Positions 16,540 through 25,386 of a stretch of DNA of 64,000 nucleotides are shown piece after piece. This DNA comes from Planosporangium thailandense (lineage in GTDB: Bacteria > Actinomycetota > Actinomycetes > Mycobacteriales > Micromonosporaceae). The notes below the pieces were generated by a model. It saw only the letters and a list, made by a program, of their open reading frames with translations. It was not told the DNA's origin and made no database searches. A program made the translations under genes and the position numbers. Every line of letters starts with the position of its first letter. Position 1 is the stretch's first letter. The stretch spans positions 434,001 through 498,000 of the forward strand of contig NZ_JAATVY010000002.1 in NCBI RefSeq assembly GCF_011947195.1, in the 5' to 3' direction.

Positions 16540-18771
16540 ATGCGCCGATCCCGGCGGTGGGCCGTCGGGATCGTGATCTGGCTGATCGGTGTGCCCGCGC
16601 TCCTGTTCGCTGTGAAGGCGCTGCTGCCCAGTGACAATGTGCTGACGGCACCGCCCGGCAGCGGGGAAGCCGCTGGCGTGGTCGCGCTGCAACCTGTCGG
16701 GACGGTCCCCGGCATTCAGGGCGGTGATGTCCTGCTGGCCGTCGACGGCGTGCCGGTATCGGCGTACCTGCGCGGCGAGCGGCCGGCCCGGTCCGTCCAC
16801 GCCGGCGACGTGTTGACCTACCGCATCCGGCACGGTTCTGACGTGCGCGACGTACCGGTACGCGTCGCCGCCCGCCCCGACCTGCTCAACCTGATCACGG
16901 CCGGGGAGCCCGACGCGGCACTGGTCTCGCTCGCGATGCTCGGGCTCGCGTGCTGGCTGCTGTGGCGGCGCCCCGGTGAGCTCGCGGCGCACGCGTTCCT
17001 GATCTTCGCGGCCGGTTGGGCATCGGACGACGTCTCGTCCTGGGCATGGACGACGCCACTGGACCTCGTCGCCCGGCCGTGGGCGGCAGTCTGGTCCTTG
17101 GCCGGGATCGGCGGTTACCTCGTAACCGGGATCAGCATGCTGCTCTTCGCGCTCGCTTTCCCCCGGCCCGTCGGCTGGTTCCGCCGGCGGCCGTGGCTGC
17201 CGGTTGCGGCGGCGCCACTGCTGTTCTGTGCGGTCATGGCCGGTCGGGCCGTGATCGAGGGGCCGCGGATCGACCACCTCGGCGGATCGGACATCGTCGC
17301 CGAGTTGGTCTGGGAGCCGTGCGTCCTCGGCGCCCTGCTGCTCATGCTCGTGCGGTGGGTGCGACTGCGCAAAGACGCCGAGGCACGCCGCCGGGCCCAG
17401 ATCGTCCTGCTCGGTTTCGCCACGGCGATCGCCGCGATACTCGTCGGCAAGTGGATCGCGGTACCGGCGGGCACGTGGGGATTCGGTCTGCTGCTGCTGA
17501 TCTTCCCGGCGTCGGTCGCGGTCGCGGTCGTCAAGCGGGACCTGTTCGAGCTGGACCTGGCGCTCAACCGGGGGCTGGTCGCGGTGGTGTGCGGCGCGGT
17601 GCTGCTCGGGCTGTACCTCGGTGCGGCCGCGGTGACCGTCGCGCTGAGCGGCCAGCACGGGCCGTCCGCCGCCCTACCGGGCGCCGGCCTGGTCGCGGTC
17701 GCGTTCGCCCCGGTCCGCGCGGCCGCGCAGCGGGTCATCACCCACCGACTGTTCGGTACCGGCGGTGACCCGCAACTGGTGCTGCATCGCCTCGGGGTGC
17801 GGTTGGAGGCCTCCGACGACCCGGAGTCGCTGCTGTCCGCCGTGGTCGACACCGCCGCGGAGAGCCTCCGCCTGCCGTACGTGGCAGTGGAGCTTTGGTC
17901 GGATGCCGGTTGGCAGGCGACCCGGCAGCGCGGCCGGCGCCCGGCGAACGTGGAGAGCACCCTGGAGAGCTTCGATATCAGTGTCGGCGACCAGGTCGTC
18001 GGCCGGCTGGTGGTGGCGCCCCGGCCGGACGCGAAGACTCTGTCGCCGCTGGACCGGCAGCTGCTGTCCGACCTCGCCCGGCACAGCGGCGTCGCCGCCC
18101 GGGTGGTCGGACTGCTGACCGACCTGCGTACCGCGCAGCAGCGGCTGCTCGTGGCCCGGGAGGAGGAGCGCTTCCGGATCCACCGGGACCTCCACGACGG
18201 GCTCGGTTCGAGGCTGGCCGGGCTGGCGCTGCACCTGGAGGTCGCCGCCGACCTGGCCGGCGACGGCGAACTCAGCGCGCTGACCCGGCGTATGCATGGC
18301 GAAGCGACCCGCGCCACCGAAGACGTCCGGCGGATCGTGCGGGAGTTGCGGCCGGGTGAGCTGGAGGAGCTGGGACTGTCCGCCGCGGTCGCCGCGGCAG
18401 CGGCCCGGCTGCGCTCGCCGAACGCGCCCGCCTTCGACCTCGACACCCCGAGCCTGCTGCCGGAACTGCCGGCCGAGGTCGAGGATGCGGCATACAAGAT
18501 CTGCCTGGAGGCGATGACGAACGTGATCCGGCACAGTCGGGCGACCCGTTGCCGCATCCAGCTGCGTGACACCGGCAACGAGCTGGAGCTGGAGATCAGC
18601 GACGACGGTCAGGGTCTCGACGCCGACGGCGACGATCCCAGCGGGGGCGGTACCGGACTCCGGTCGATGCGGGACCGGGCTGCCGCCGCAGGGGGCACCG
18701 TGACGATCACCGGTGACACCGGCACCACCGTATTGGCCCGCCTTCCCCTGGCTCGGCAGGTCGCGTCGTGA
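16540..18771 (+). CDS. NarL-type sensor histidine kinase with PDZ-like N-terminus
   Basis: Membrane sensor kinase of 743 residues, upstream partner of the LuxR-type regulator. A first membrane helix (WAVGIVIWLIGVPALLFAV) precedes a PDZ-like periplasmic part (PVGTVPGIQGGDVLLAVDGV). Several more membrane helices, a GAF-like region and a HisKA_3 dimerisation domain with EEERFRIHRDLHDGLGSRL (phosphorylated His) follow. The ATPase domain shows CLEAMTNVIRHSRAT and ISDDGQGLD. ATG 16540 was chosen because GAGGAG ends six bases before it; GTGs at 16507, 16522 and 16537 are in frame. Its stop overlaps the regulator start in GTGA. Confidence 0.9.
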   Translation: MRRSRRWAVGIVIWLIGVPALLFAVKALLPSDNVLTAPPGSGEAAGVVALQPVGTVPGIQGGDVLLAVDGVPVSAYLRGERPARSVHAGDVLTYRIRHGSDVRDVPVRVAARPDLLNLITAGEPDAALVSLAMLGLACWLLWRRPGELAAHAFLIFAAGWASDDVSSWAWTTPLDLVARPWAAVWSLAGIGGYLVTGISMLLFALAFPRPVGWFRRRPWLPVAAAPLLFCAVMAGRAVIEGPRIDHLGGSDIVAELVWEPCVLGALLLMLVRWVRLRKDAEARRRAQIVLLGFATAIAAILVGKWIAVPAGTWGFGLLLLIFPASVAVAVVKRDLFELDLALNRGLVAVVCGAVLLGLYLGAAAVTVALSGQHGPSAALPGAGLVAVAFAPVRAAAQRVITHRLFGTGGDPQLVLHRLGVRLEASDDPESLLSAVVDTAAESLRLPYVAVELWSDAGWQATRQRGRRPANVESTLESFDISVGDQVVGRLVVAPRPDAKTLSPLDRQLLSDLARHSGVAARVVGLLTDLRTAQQRLLVAREEERFRIHRDLHDGLGSRLAGLALHLEVAADLAGDGELSALTRRMHGEATRATEDVRRIVRELRPGELEELGLSAAVAAAAARLRSPNAPAFDLDTPSLLPELPAEVEDAAYKICLEAMTNVIRHSRATRCRIQLRDTGNELELEISDDGQGLDADGDDPSGGGTGLRSMRDRAAAAGGTVTITGDTGTTVLARLPLARQVAS

Positions 18772-19442
18772 GCCGGCCGATCAAGGTGTTCATCGCCGAC
18801 GACCACCCGATCGTGCGGGAAGGGCTCCGCCTCGTCCTGGAGCGTCGGGGGGATCTCGAGGTCGTCGGCGAGGCCGCCGACGGCCGGAGCGCCATCAGGC
18901 TGGCCACCCAGCTGCGTCCCGACGTCGCGATCGTCGACCTGGACATGCCGCAGCTCGACGGGGTACGCGTCATCGGTGAGCTGGCACGTCAGGTGCCAAC
19001 CTGCCGGTGCCTGGTGCTCACCCTGCATGAGGACGACGCGCACCTGTCCGGCGCGCTCGCGGCCGGCGCGGCGGGATTCCTGGTCAAGGGCGCCGGCAGC
19101 GCCGACATCGAGCGCGCGGTGCGCGCCGCGGCGGCCGGGCAGATGGTGCTCGCACCCGAGGTCGGACCCCGCGTAGCGCGCGCGATGGCCACCAACCGGC
19201 CGGCACGGGGTGGCGAAAGGTTCGCCCACCTCACCCAGCGCGAACTGGACCTGCTCGAACTGCTCGCCGAGGGCGCCGACAACCTGACAATCAGCCGTAC
19301 CCTGCACCTCGCGCCCAAGACCGTGCGCAACCAGGTGTCGGCCCTGCTCGACCGCATCGGAGCGCCCGACCGGGCCGCCGCGGGCCAGACCGCCCGGGAG
19401 GCCGGCCTCGGCCGGCAACCCAGGTGGCCGTCGGTTCCATAG
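18768..19442 (+). CDS. NarL/LuxR-family response regulator
   Basis: Response regulator of 224 residues. The receiver domain has IADDHPIVREGLRLVL, the phosphoacceptor Asp in VAIVDLDMPQLDG and the Lys in GFLVKGAG. The LuxR helix-turn-helix is LTQRELDLLELLAEGADNL through LAPKTVRNQVSALLDRIGA. It is slightly unusual in having DNLTISRTL where GxSNxEIA is common, but the scaffold is intact. The GTG start overlaps the kinase stop by four bases, so both proteins are made from one message. Confidence 0.92.
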   Translation: MSRPIKVFIADDHPIVREGLRLVLERRGDLEVVGEAADGRSAIRLATQLRPDVAIVDLDMPQLDGVRVIGELARQVPTCRCLVLTLHEDDAHLSGALAAGAAGFLVKGAGSADIERAVRAAAAGQMVLAPEVGPRVARAMATNRPARGGERFAHLTQRELDLLELLAEGADNLTISRTLHLAPKTVRNQVSALLDRIGAPDRAAAGQTAREAGLGRQPRWPSVP

Positions 19443-19478
19443 ACTTCTCTCCATTACTGCGAGGGGGAGGCGCGGTCG

Positions 19479-20018
19479 ATGGCCGACGCGGTCGGATCCA
19501 GCTTCGCCAAGTCTGCGGACGGACGCGTACGCGCGACCGTCACGGCGGGTGGACCGCTACGTGACCTGGTCGTCGACCCGCAGCTGATCCGGTCACGTGA
19601 TCCTGAGCTGCTCGTCGAGGAGATTAAGGCGGCCGTCCGAACAGCGATGACAGGCCGTGTACAACCGGTCGGGGGCATGCGGCGGCGGGAATTGGACGAT
19701 GCTGCGTCGGTGACTAGAATTGTAGTCATGACGACGTTGCCGTTGGCCGACGCTAAGGCCCGCCTGTCCGCTGTCCTCGACGAGGTCCGTGACACCCACG
19801 AACGAGTTGTGATCACCCGCAACGGACGCCCGGAGGCGGTCATCATGGCCGTGTCCGACCTCGAAGCCCTCGAGGAGACGCTGGATCTGCTGTCCACCCC
19901 TGGCGCTCTGGACCAGATCCGCCAGGCTGAGGCCGATATTGCCGCTGGTGAAGGTGTTGACGCCGACGAACTGAAGCGCCTGCTGACTGAGCGGGCGGAC
20001 CGGGAGCGCCGTGGCTGA
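19479..20018 (+). CDS. YbaB-like segment read in frame into the antitoxin
   Basis: A frame with a strong ribosome-binding site (GAGGGGGAGG, eight bases before ATG 19479) encodes about 83 residues resembling YbaB/EbfC nucleoid-associated proteins: VRATVTAGGPLRDLVVDPQLI and an amphipathic C-terminal helix. No stop separates it from the downstream antitoxin, so translation from 19479 would give a 179-residue YbaB-antitoxin fusion. Either a YbaB-like gene was truncated by arrival of the toxin-antitoxin module, or the fusion is made. The resemblance to YbaB is by pattern only. Confidence 0.5.
   Translation: MADAVGSSFAKSADGRVRATVTAGGPLRDLVVDPQLIRSRDPELLVEEIKAAVRTAMTGRVQPVGGMRRRELDDAASVTRIVVMTTLPLADAKARLSAVLDEVRDTHERVVITRNGRPEAVIMAVSDLEALEETLDLLSTPGALDQIRQAEADIAAGEGVDADELKRLLTERADRERRG
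19692..19728 (+). promoter_or_regulatory. Leaderless antitoxin promoter with palindromic operator
   Basis: TTGGAC (19692-19697), a 17-base spacer and TAGAAT (19715-19720) form a close match to a housekeeping promoter. Transcription would begin at about 19727, on or next to the A of the antitoxin ATG at 19728. The -10 lies inside an 18-bp palindrome with one mismatched pair, TGACTAGAATTGTAGTCA (19711-19728). Antitoxin binding there would block the promoter, as is usual for Phd/YefM autoregulation. Confidence 0.65.
19728..20018 (+). CDS. Phd/YefM-family antitoxin
   Basis: A 96-residue antitoxin. The Phd/YefM N-terminal DNA-binding fold is visible in LPLADAKARLSAVLDEV and ERVVITRNGRPEAVIMAVSDLEALEET. 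The C-terminal helical, acidic tail would wrap the toxin. It overlaps the toxin gene by eight bases, so the pair is translationally coupled. ATG 19728 is supported by a promoter whose predicted start point coincides with it, implying a leaderless message. The same frame continues upstream into a YbaB-like segment. Confidence 0.88.
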   Translation: MTTLPLADAKARLSAVLDEVRDTHERVVITRNGRPEAVIMAVSDLEALEETLDLLSTPGALDQIRQAEADIAAGEGVDADELKRLLTERADRERRG

Positions 20019-20298
20019 CGAAGCGTACCGCCTATCGCTAGCGCCCGCAGCGCGCCGCACGCTGACCGAGGCACCCCCCGCCGGCCTCCCTCTCGCAGTG
20101 GCGATGGCCGTAGGTGAGTTCATCTCCGGCCCGCTGCTAGATAATCCCCATCGGGTCGGCAAGCCACTCACTCGCGACCTGTCCGGCTATCACTCCGCTC
20201 GGCGCGGCGCCTACCGGGTCGTTTATCGCATTGACGACAACGCTCGCATCGTTCATGTCATGCGCATCGACCACCGCGCCAACGTGTACCACTCCTGA
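20011..20298 (+). CDS. RelE/ParE-family toxin
   Basis: A 95-residue toxin, probably a ribosome-dependent mRNA interferase. The family pattern is visible: LAPAARRTL at the N-terminus, VGKPLTRDLSGYHSARRGAYRVVYRI in the centre and VHVMRIDHRANVY at the end. The Arg residues of the central strand and the terminal HR..VY are those usually conserved in RelE. The GTG start overlaps the antitoxin stop. No third gene is present. Confidence 0.88.
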   Translation: MADEAYRLSLAPAARRTLTEAPPAGLPLAVAMAVGEFISGPLLDNPHRVGKPLTRDLSGYHSARRGAYRVVYRIDDNARIVHVMRIDHRANVYHS

Positions 20299-20453
20299 AG
20301 CTGGGCGAAGGTCGCAGCGCGTGATCGTGGAACGCTCACGTTGTGATAGCAACACTTTCCGTGATCAAGGCGGTCAGCGCCATCTGACATTTTGACGACA
20401 CCTGACGCGACGCGGCGGCGGAACCCGCGCCGTCACGGACCCGTCATATCGGC

Positions 20454-21236
20454 ATGACGGCGCGACTGACTCCGGTAGTCCTGACGACAGTACTGGTGGC
20501 CGCAGGAGGGTGTGCGGCCAAAGGCGGATCTGCGGCGCCTCAGCCGCTCTGGCAGCGAACCTTCCTGTCGACCGCGGTCACCGAGCACGGACAGCCCCGG
20601 CCGCTGGTTGCCGGTACCCGCATCCGGCTGACCTTCGACAACGGCCGGGTGCAGGCGCACGCGGGCTGCAACCAACTGGCCGGGCAGGCCAGGGTCGACG
20701 GTGACCGGCTGGTCGTGTCGCAGGTGATGTCCACCGACATGGCGTGCGGACCCGAGGGCCAGCAACAGGACGCCTGGTTGTCCAGCTTCCTCACCGCCGG
20801 TCCGAACTGGCAGCTCGACGGGGACCACCTGACGCTGCGCACGGTACAGGCGGAGCTGCGGCTCACCGACCGCCGCTCGGTCGACCCGGACCGGCCGCTG
20901 GTGGGTACCCGTTGGACGGTCGAGTCCATCCTCGGCGGTCAGCAGACCAGCTCCATCCCGGCCGGCGTGACGGCGTACCTGACGTTCGACCCCAACGGTC
21001 GGGTGACCGGCTCTACCGGCTGCAACACACTCAGCGCGAGCGCGCGCCGCGACGGCGACACGGTGACGTTCGACGCGGTCACCGTGACCAAGCGGGCGTG
21101 CGACGGCGACGCCGCTCGTGTCGAGTCCGCCGTGCTGGCCGCGCTCACCGGGCGAGCCGCCATCCACATCGCCGCCGACACGCTGACGATCACCCAGCCG
21201 GACGGCCACGGCCTCGGGCTGCGCGCGACCGGCTGA
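20454..21236 (+). CDS. META-domain (HslJ-like) lipoprotein with two repeats
   Basis: A 260-residue exported protein. The N-terminus has a hydrophobic stretch and a lipobox-like VAAGGC, so lipid anchoring at Cys20 is likely. Two META/HslJ-type domains follow. Each has the sequence pattern of a large hydrophobic strand, a central GCN (HAGCNQLAG and GSTGCNTLSA) and a Cys-containing strand (TDMACGPEG and TKRACDGD). In other bacteria META domains occur in heat-inducible or secreted stability proteins of unknown biochemical role. The gene stands alone between the toxin and the protease. Confidence 0.85.
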   Translation: MTARLTPVVLTTVLVAAGGCAAKGGSAAPQPLWQRTFLSTAVTEHGQPRPLVAGTRIRLTFDNGRVQAHAGCNQLAGQARVDGDRLVVSQVMSTDMACGPEGQQQDAWLSSFLTAGPNWQLDGDHLTLRTVQAELRLTDRRSVDPDRPLVGTRWTVESILGGQQTSSIPAGVTAYLTFDPNGRVTGSTGCNTLSASARRDGDTVTFDAVTVTKRACDGDAARVESAVLAALTGRAAIHIAADTLTITQPDGHGLGLRATG

Positions 21237-21679
21237 CCGACCGGGCTGACCGGATCCGCCCGCTTCCCGACGTCGCTCGGGCGTACCTGTGTCGGCTTTC
21301 GCGCTCCGCGTGACACCGGACCTCACGCGCGACCGATCGCCAGCACGAGGCCCGTACGGGGCCCGTACGACGGGCGTACGAGGCCCGCACGAGGGCGGCA
21401 AAGCGGCCGACGACCCGCTCAGTGGCTGAAACCACGCGACCGGCCGCACAGCGGTCGGCAACCCTTCGACGGTAACGGATCCGCGCCAGCGCGGATCCGT
21501 TGATCCTCCGAGGCGACGACGAGCGTCGACAACCCGCACCATCCGTGTCGGATCTACGACCGGGTCGGCGGTCGGTATTCGACAGGCTTCTCTGCGTTGC
21601 GTCCCGGAACGGCGGGTGGTGCCCGAGTCACCTCCCGAGGGGAGCCGAAACCGGGCGCAGACGCCTGAGGGAGGCGCGA
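21237..21679. other. 443-bp intergenic region with GC-rich repeats and a hairpin
   Basis: No convincing gene. The left half holds imperfect direct repeats of an ACGAGGCCCGTACG-like unit (about 21342-21400). A perfect 12-bp stem with a CCAG loop lies at 21474-21501. The right end contains the GGGAGG ribosome-binding site of the protease gene. Confidence 0.6.
21474..21501. terminator. 12-bp perfect hairpin
   Basis: AACGGATCCGCG and CGCGGATCCGTT pair perfectly around the loop CCAG. There is no T-run, but such hairpins often terminate transcription in actinobacteria. An operator for the protease gene is the alternative. Confidence 0.45.
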
Positions 21680-22717
21680 GTGCGATCCAGCAAGGTAATC
21701 CTGGGAGCCGTCGTGGTCGCGGGGATGATCACCACGGGAATCGGCGGCGGCACCGCATGGGCCGCCGCGCCGACCGACCCCAACGCGGCGGTCGTGAAGC
21801 GGTCGACGCAGAGCGTCAGCGACGTACAGAAGTACTGGACGCCGGAGCGGATGCGGGCGGCGAAGGAGGCACCGGTGCCGGCGGCAGCGGCGACCCGGGC
21901 GGCGCCGGCGCAGAGCCACCGGTTACCGGCGACGTCGGCGCCGGGGGCGCTGCCGGCCAAGGTGGCCGGCCCGAGCAACGGCGCGAGTAGCGGCGCGACC
22001 GGTGACCTGGCCATCGGGCCGATGGCTGTCACACAGTCCGCCGTCTGGACCAGCCACGGCGTGATGCCGGCGACCACGGTCGGCAAGCTGTACTTCACCA
22101 CGCCCAAGGGCAACGCCGAGTGCACCGCGTCCGTGGTGAACTCCGGCAACCACAGCATGATCTGGACCGCCGGGCACTGCGTCACCGACGGGGCGCAGCA
22201 CTGGTACAGCAACTTCTCGTTCGTGCCGGACTACCACGACGGTGTGTCGCCGCTCGGCAGGTGGGTGTGGAAGTCCGCCTCCACGCCGACCGCGTACTTC
22301 AACGGCGCGAACTTCGACTACGACCTCGCGGCCATCACGCTGTGGCCGCAGAACGGGGTCAAGGTCGCCGACCGTACCGGCTGGCAGGGGTACAAGTTCA
22401 ACTACGGGTACAACTGGAACGCCTACGAATTCGGGTACCCGTACGACACCCACCCGGCCCGCTCCGGGATCAACGGCCAGCAGCTGAGGTACTGCATCTC
22501 GGGTACCTGGCAGGCCGGTAACCAGCAGGCCATCCACTGCGACCAGGGCCACGGTGCGAGCGGCGGCCCCTGGCTGGACGACCTGCAGCTCTCGCGTGGC
22601 TGGGGGTACCTGATCGGCAACGTCAGCTACCACCCGAGCGACACCTCCGACGAGGAGCGCAGCCCGCACTTCGGTGACGCGGCCGTCAACGTGTACAACG
22701 CGCAGACCAACGCCTGA
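21680..22717 (+). CDS. Secreted trypsin-like serine protease
   Basis: A 345-residue exported protease. GTG 21680 follows GGGAGG and opens a signal peptide (VILGAVVVAGMITTGIGGG) with likely cleavage at AWA-AA. A Pro/Ala-rich pro-region follows. The chymotrypsin-fold catalytic triad is visible: His in IWTAGHCV, Asp in FDYDLAAITLW and Ser in GHGASGGPWL. Two Cys near the Ser could form the usual disulfide. The mature enzyme is rich in Tyr and Trp, like other actinomycete secreted S1-family proteins with an N-terminal pro-peptide. Substrate preference cannot be read reliably. Confidence 0.9.
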   Translation: MRSSKVILGAVVVAGMITTGIGGGTAWAAAPTDPNAAVVKRSTQSVSDVQKYWTPERMRAAKEAPVPAAAATRAAPAQSHRLPATSAPGALPAKVAGPSNGASSGATGDLAIGPMAVTQSAVWTSHGVMPATTVGKLYFTTPKGNAECTASVVNSGNHSMIWTAGHCVTDGAQHWYSNFSFVPDYHDGVSPLGRWVWKSASTPTAYFNGANFDYDLAAITLWPQNGVKVADRTGWQGYKFNYGYNWNAYEFGYPYDTHPARSGINGQQLRYCISGTWQAGNQQAIHCDQGHGASGGPWLDDLQLSRGWGYLIGNVSYHPSDTSDEERSPHFGDAAVNVYNAQTNA

Positions 22718-22726
22718 CCCGACGAC

Positions 22727-22760
22727 CTCGGGGCCGGTCCGCATCCGGGCCGGCCCCGAG
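22727..22760. terminator. Bidirectional terminator between convergent genes
   Basis: CTCGGGGCCGG (22727-22737) and CCGGCCCCGAG (22750-22760) form a perfect 11-bp stem with a 12-base loop. It lies between the protease and oligopeptidase stop codons, which face each other. Confidence 0.7.
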
Positions 22761-22770
22761 ATCACGGGCC

Positions 22771-24849
22771 TCAGGAGGCCCGGCCGACCAGATCCAGCAC
22801 CCAGGCGTTGACGAACGCCTCTTCCTTCCAGGCGTCGTACCGTCCGCTAGGCCCGCCGTGGCCGGCGCCCATCTCGGTCTTCAGCAGCACCTTCGCGCCG
22901 GGCGCGGTGGCGCGCAGGTGCGCCACCCACTTCGCCGGCTCGTGATAGAGCACCCGGGTGTCGTTCAGGCTCGTGATGGCGAGGATCGCCGGGTACCGGC
23001 GGTCGGCCACGTTCTCGTACGGCGAGTACGACTTCATGTACCCGTACACGTCCGGGTCGTCGAGCGGGTTGCCCCACTCCTCCCACTCGGTGACCGTGAG
23101 CGGCAGCGAAGGGTCCAGGATGGAGTTGAGCGGGTCGACGAACGGGACCTGGGCCACGATGCCGGCGAACGTCTCCGGGGCCAGGTTGGCGACGGCGCCC
23201 ATGAGCAGGCCGCCGGCCGACCCGCCGCGCGCCACGAGCCGGTCGCTGGCCGTCCAGCCGGACTTCACCAGGTGCTCGGCGCAGGCGATGAAGTCGGTGA
23301 AGGTGTTCTTCTTGGCCAGCATCTTGCCGTTGTCGTACCAGCGGCGGCCCATCTCGCCACCGCCCCGGATGTGCGCGACGGCGAAGACGACACCGCGGTC
23401 CACGAGGGACAGGCGGGGGATCGAGAACCACGGGTCCATCGAGTGCTCGTACGAGCCGTACCCGTACAGCAGCAGCGGCGTCGAGCCGTCCCGTGGTGTG
23501 TCGCGCAGGCAGACGATCGAGATCGGTACCCGCGTGCCGTCCTCGGCGATCGCCCACTCGCGGTGCTGCTCGTACCGCGACGGGTCGTACCCGCCCAGCA
23601 CCGGCTTCTGCTTGCGCAGCATCAGCGCGCCGGTATCCAGGTCGCAGTCGTAGATCGAGTCGGGCGTGACGAGTGATCCATAGTGCAGCCGGAAGGTGCT
23701 GGTGTCGTACTCGGGGTTGGCGTCCGGGCCGACCGCGAAGATCGGTTCGGGGAACTCGATGTCGTAGCTCGGGCCGCCGTCGAACGGCATCACGCGCAGC
23801 CCGGTGAGGCCGCCCGAGCGCAGGGAGATGACCATGTGCCGGGCGAACGCGTCGACCTCCAGCAGTCGGGTACCCGGCTCGTGCTCGATCAGCGGCGTCC
23901 AGGTGCCGGGCGTGTCGACCGACGTGTACGCGAGCGCGAAGTCCTCCGCGCCGTCGTTGTGCAGGATGAGGAACCGGTGGCCGTGGTGCTCGATCGAGTA
24001 CTCCACGCCCTGCCGCCGAGGCGTGATCACGCGGGGCGGGGACGTCGGCAGATCGGCCGGGATGACGTGCACCTCGCTGGTGACCTTGCTGTGCACGTCG
24101 ATGACGATGAACTTCTCCGACCGGGTCAGGTCGACGCCGACCCAGAACCGCTCGTCGGGCTCCTCGTACACGATCTCGTCCTCGGCCGTCGGCGTGCCCC
24201 GGACGTGGCGCCAGACCCGGTTGGGTCGCCACGCCTCGTCGACGGTCAGGTAGAACAGCACCGACCCGTCGCCGGACCAGGCCGAGCCGTAGAAGGTGTT
24301 CGGGATCTCGTCGTCGAGCACGTCGCCGCTGAGGAGGTCCTTGATCCGCAGGGTGAACCGCTCGTCGCCGTCGAAGTCGCACGAGTACGCCAGCCACCGC
24401 CCATCGGGGCTGACGTCGAACGTGCCGAGCGCGAAGAAGTTCCTACCGGCGGCGAGTTCGTTGCCGTCGAGGAGGACCTCCTCGCCCGGCAGCGGGGAGC
24501 CGTCCCCGGTGGACGGCGGGTCGGTCTCGCCGATCGCGACGGCCCGCCGGCACTGGATTCCGTACTGCTTGCCTTCGACGGTGCGCGTGTAGTACCAGAA
24601 CCCGCCCTTGCGGGTGGGCACCGACAGGTCGGTCTCCTTGGTACGGCTCTTGATCTCGTTGAAGAGCGCGTCGCGCAGTGCGCCCAGATGCGCCGTCGCC
24701 TCCTCGGTGTACGCGTTCTCGGCCTGGAGGTAGGCGATCGTCTCCGGGTCGTCCTTGTTCTGTAGCCACGCGTACTCGTCGATCACAGTGTCGCCGTGGT
24801 GTACCCGCTCGGACGGTACCCGCTTGGCGATGGGTGGCTGGCTCGTCAC
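22771..24849 (-). CDS. ptrB: Oligopeptidase B (S9 family)
   Basis: Cytoplasmic serine oligopeptidase of 692 residues, the usual length for oligopeptidase B, which cleaves peptides after Lys or Arg. The N-terminal part is a seven-bladed propeller without signal peptide. The catalytic alpha/beta-hydrolase domain shows YGYGSYEHSMDPWFS, HIRGGGEMGRRWYD, the nucleophile in ARGGSAGGLLMG, the Asp in LNDTRVLYHEPAKW and the His in GAGHGGPSGRYD. The start at 24849 precedes the family's typical PPIAKRVP N-terminus. The gene is monocistronic between a convergent protease and a divergent small gene. Confidence 0.92.
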   Translation of the reverse strand: MTSQPPIAKRVPSERVHHGDTVIDEYAWLQNKDDPETIAYLQAENAYTEEATAHLGALRDALFNEIKSRTKETDLSVPTRKGGFWYYTRTVEGKQYGIQCRRAVAIGETDPPSTGDGSPLPGEEVLLDGNELAAGRNFFALGTFDVSPDGRWLAYSCDFDGDERFTLRIKDLLSGDVLDDEIPNTFYGSAWSGDGSVLFYLTVDEAWRPNRVWRHVRGTPTAEDEIVYEEPDERFWVGVDLTRSEKFIVIDVHSKVTSEVHVIPADLPTSPPRVITPRRQGVEYSIEHHGHRFLILHNDGAEDFALAYTSVDTPGTWTPLIEHEPGTRLLEVDAFARHMVISLRSGGLTGLRVMPFDGGPSYDIEFPEPIFAVGPDANPEYDTSTFRLHYGSLVTPDSIYDCDLDTGALMLRKQKPVLGGYDPSRYEQHREWAIAEDGTRVPISIVCLRDTPRDGSTPLLLYGYGSYEHSMDPWFSIPRLSLVDRGVVFAVAHIRGGGEMGRRWYDNGKMLAKKNTFTDFIACAEHLVKSGWTASDRLVARGGSAGGLLMGAVANLAPETFAGIVAQVPFVDPLNSILDPSLPLTVTEWEEWGNPLDDPDVYGYMKSYSPYENVADRRYPAILAITSLNDTRVLYHEPAKWVAHLRATAPGAKVLLKTEMGAGHGGPSGRYDAWKEEAFVNAWVLDLVGRAS

Positions 24850-24951
24850 GCTCGCCCACGTTACCCGGCCTGCCCGCCCTCAGGTGGGGACACCCTGGCG
24901 TCGGGGTTGCTGCGTACATTGACGCAGGGCCTCAAGGGGAGGGATCGCGCG

Positions 24952-25386
24952 GTGCTGCGTCGGCGGTGGTGGCTGTCGGTCCTCGCGGCCGTGGCGGTGA
25001 TCGGACTCATCGGTGTGGGCGTGGCCAGGGCGGTCCAGCGGGTGCGATACGGCGACATCCACACCGACGGCGGCTCGCCGGTGGTCGCGGGTCCCGGCCA
25101 CCGGTTTGCGCTGGCCGTGCCGGACCGCGGGGCCTCGGTCGGTGACCACTGGACCGCCACCGTCGCGCCGGACGGCATCGTCGCGCTCGTACGCAGCGAG
25201 CAGGTTGCCGGCAACATCGTCGACCGGTTGATCGGCCCGGCGGTCGGCGGTGGCGCCGGCACCCGGTACTTCGTCTTCGCGGCCCGCCGGGCCGGCACCG
25301 TGGTGATCACGCTGCACAACTGCTTCCGGGGCTGTGACCGCGGCGCGGACCGACGGGACACGGTGTGGGCGGTGACGGTCCGCTAA
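24952..25386 (+). CDS. Membrane-anchored chagasin-like (I42) domain protein
   Basis: A 144-residue protein. A single N-terminal membrane helix or signal anchor (WWLSVLAAVAVIGLIGVGVA) precedes an extracytoplasmic beta domain. GDHWTATVAPDG, the glycine-rich GGGAGTRYFVFAARRAGTVVITLHN and the closing Cys pair in HNCFRGC resemble the chagasin/I42 cysteine-protease inhibitor fold, though the classical NPTTG loop is not present. GTG 24952 was chosen because GGGGAGGG lies nine bases upstream. It overlaps the next convergent gene by four bases. The inhibitor function is a hypothesis. Confidence 0.6.
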   Translation: MLRRRWWLSVLAAVAVIGLIGVGVARAVQRVRYGDIHTDGGSPVVAGPGHRFALAVPDRGASVGDHWTATVAPDGIVALVRSEQVAGNIVDRLIGPAVGGGAGTRYFVFAARRAGTVVITLHNCFRGCDRGADRRDTVWAVTVR

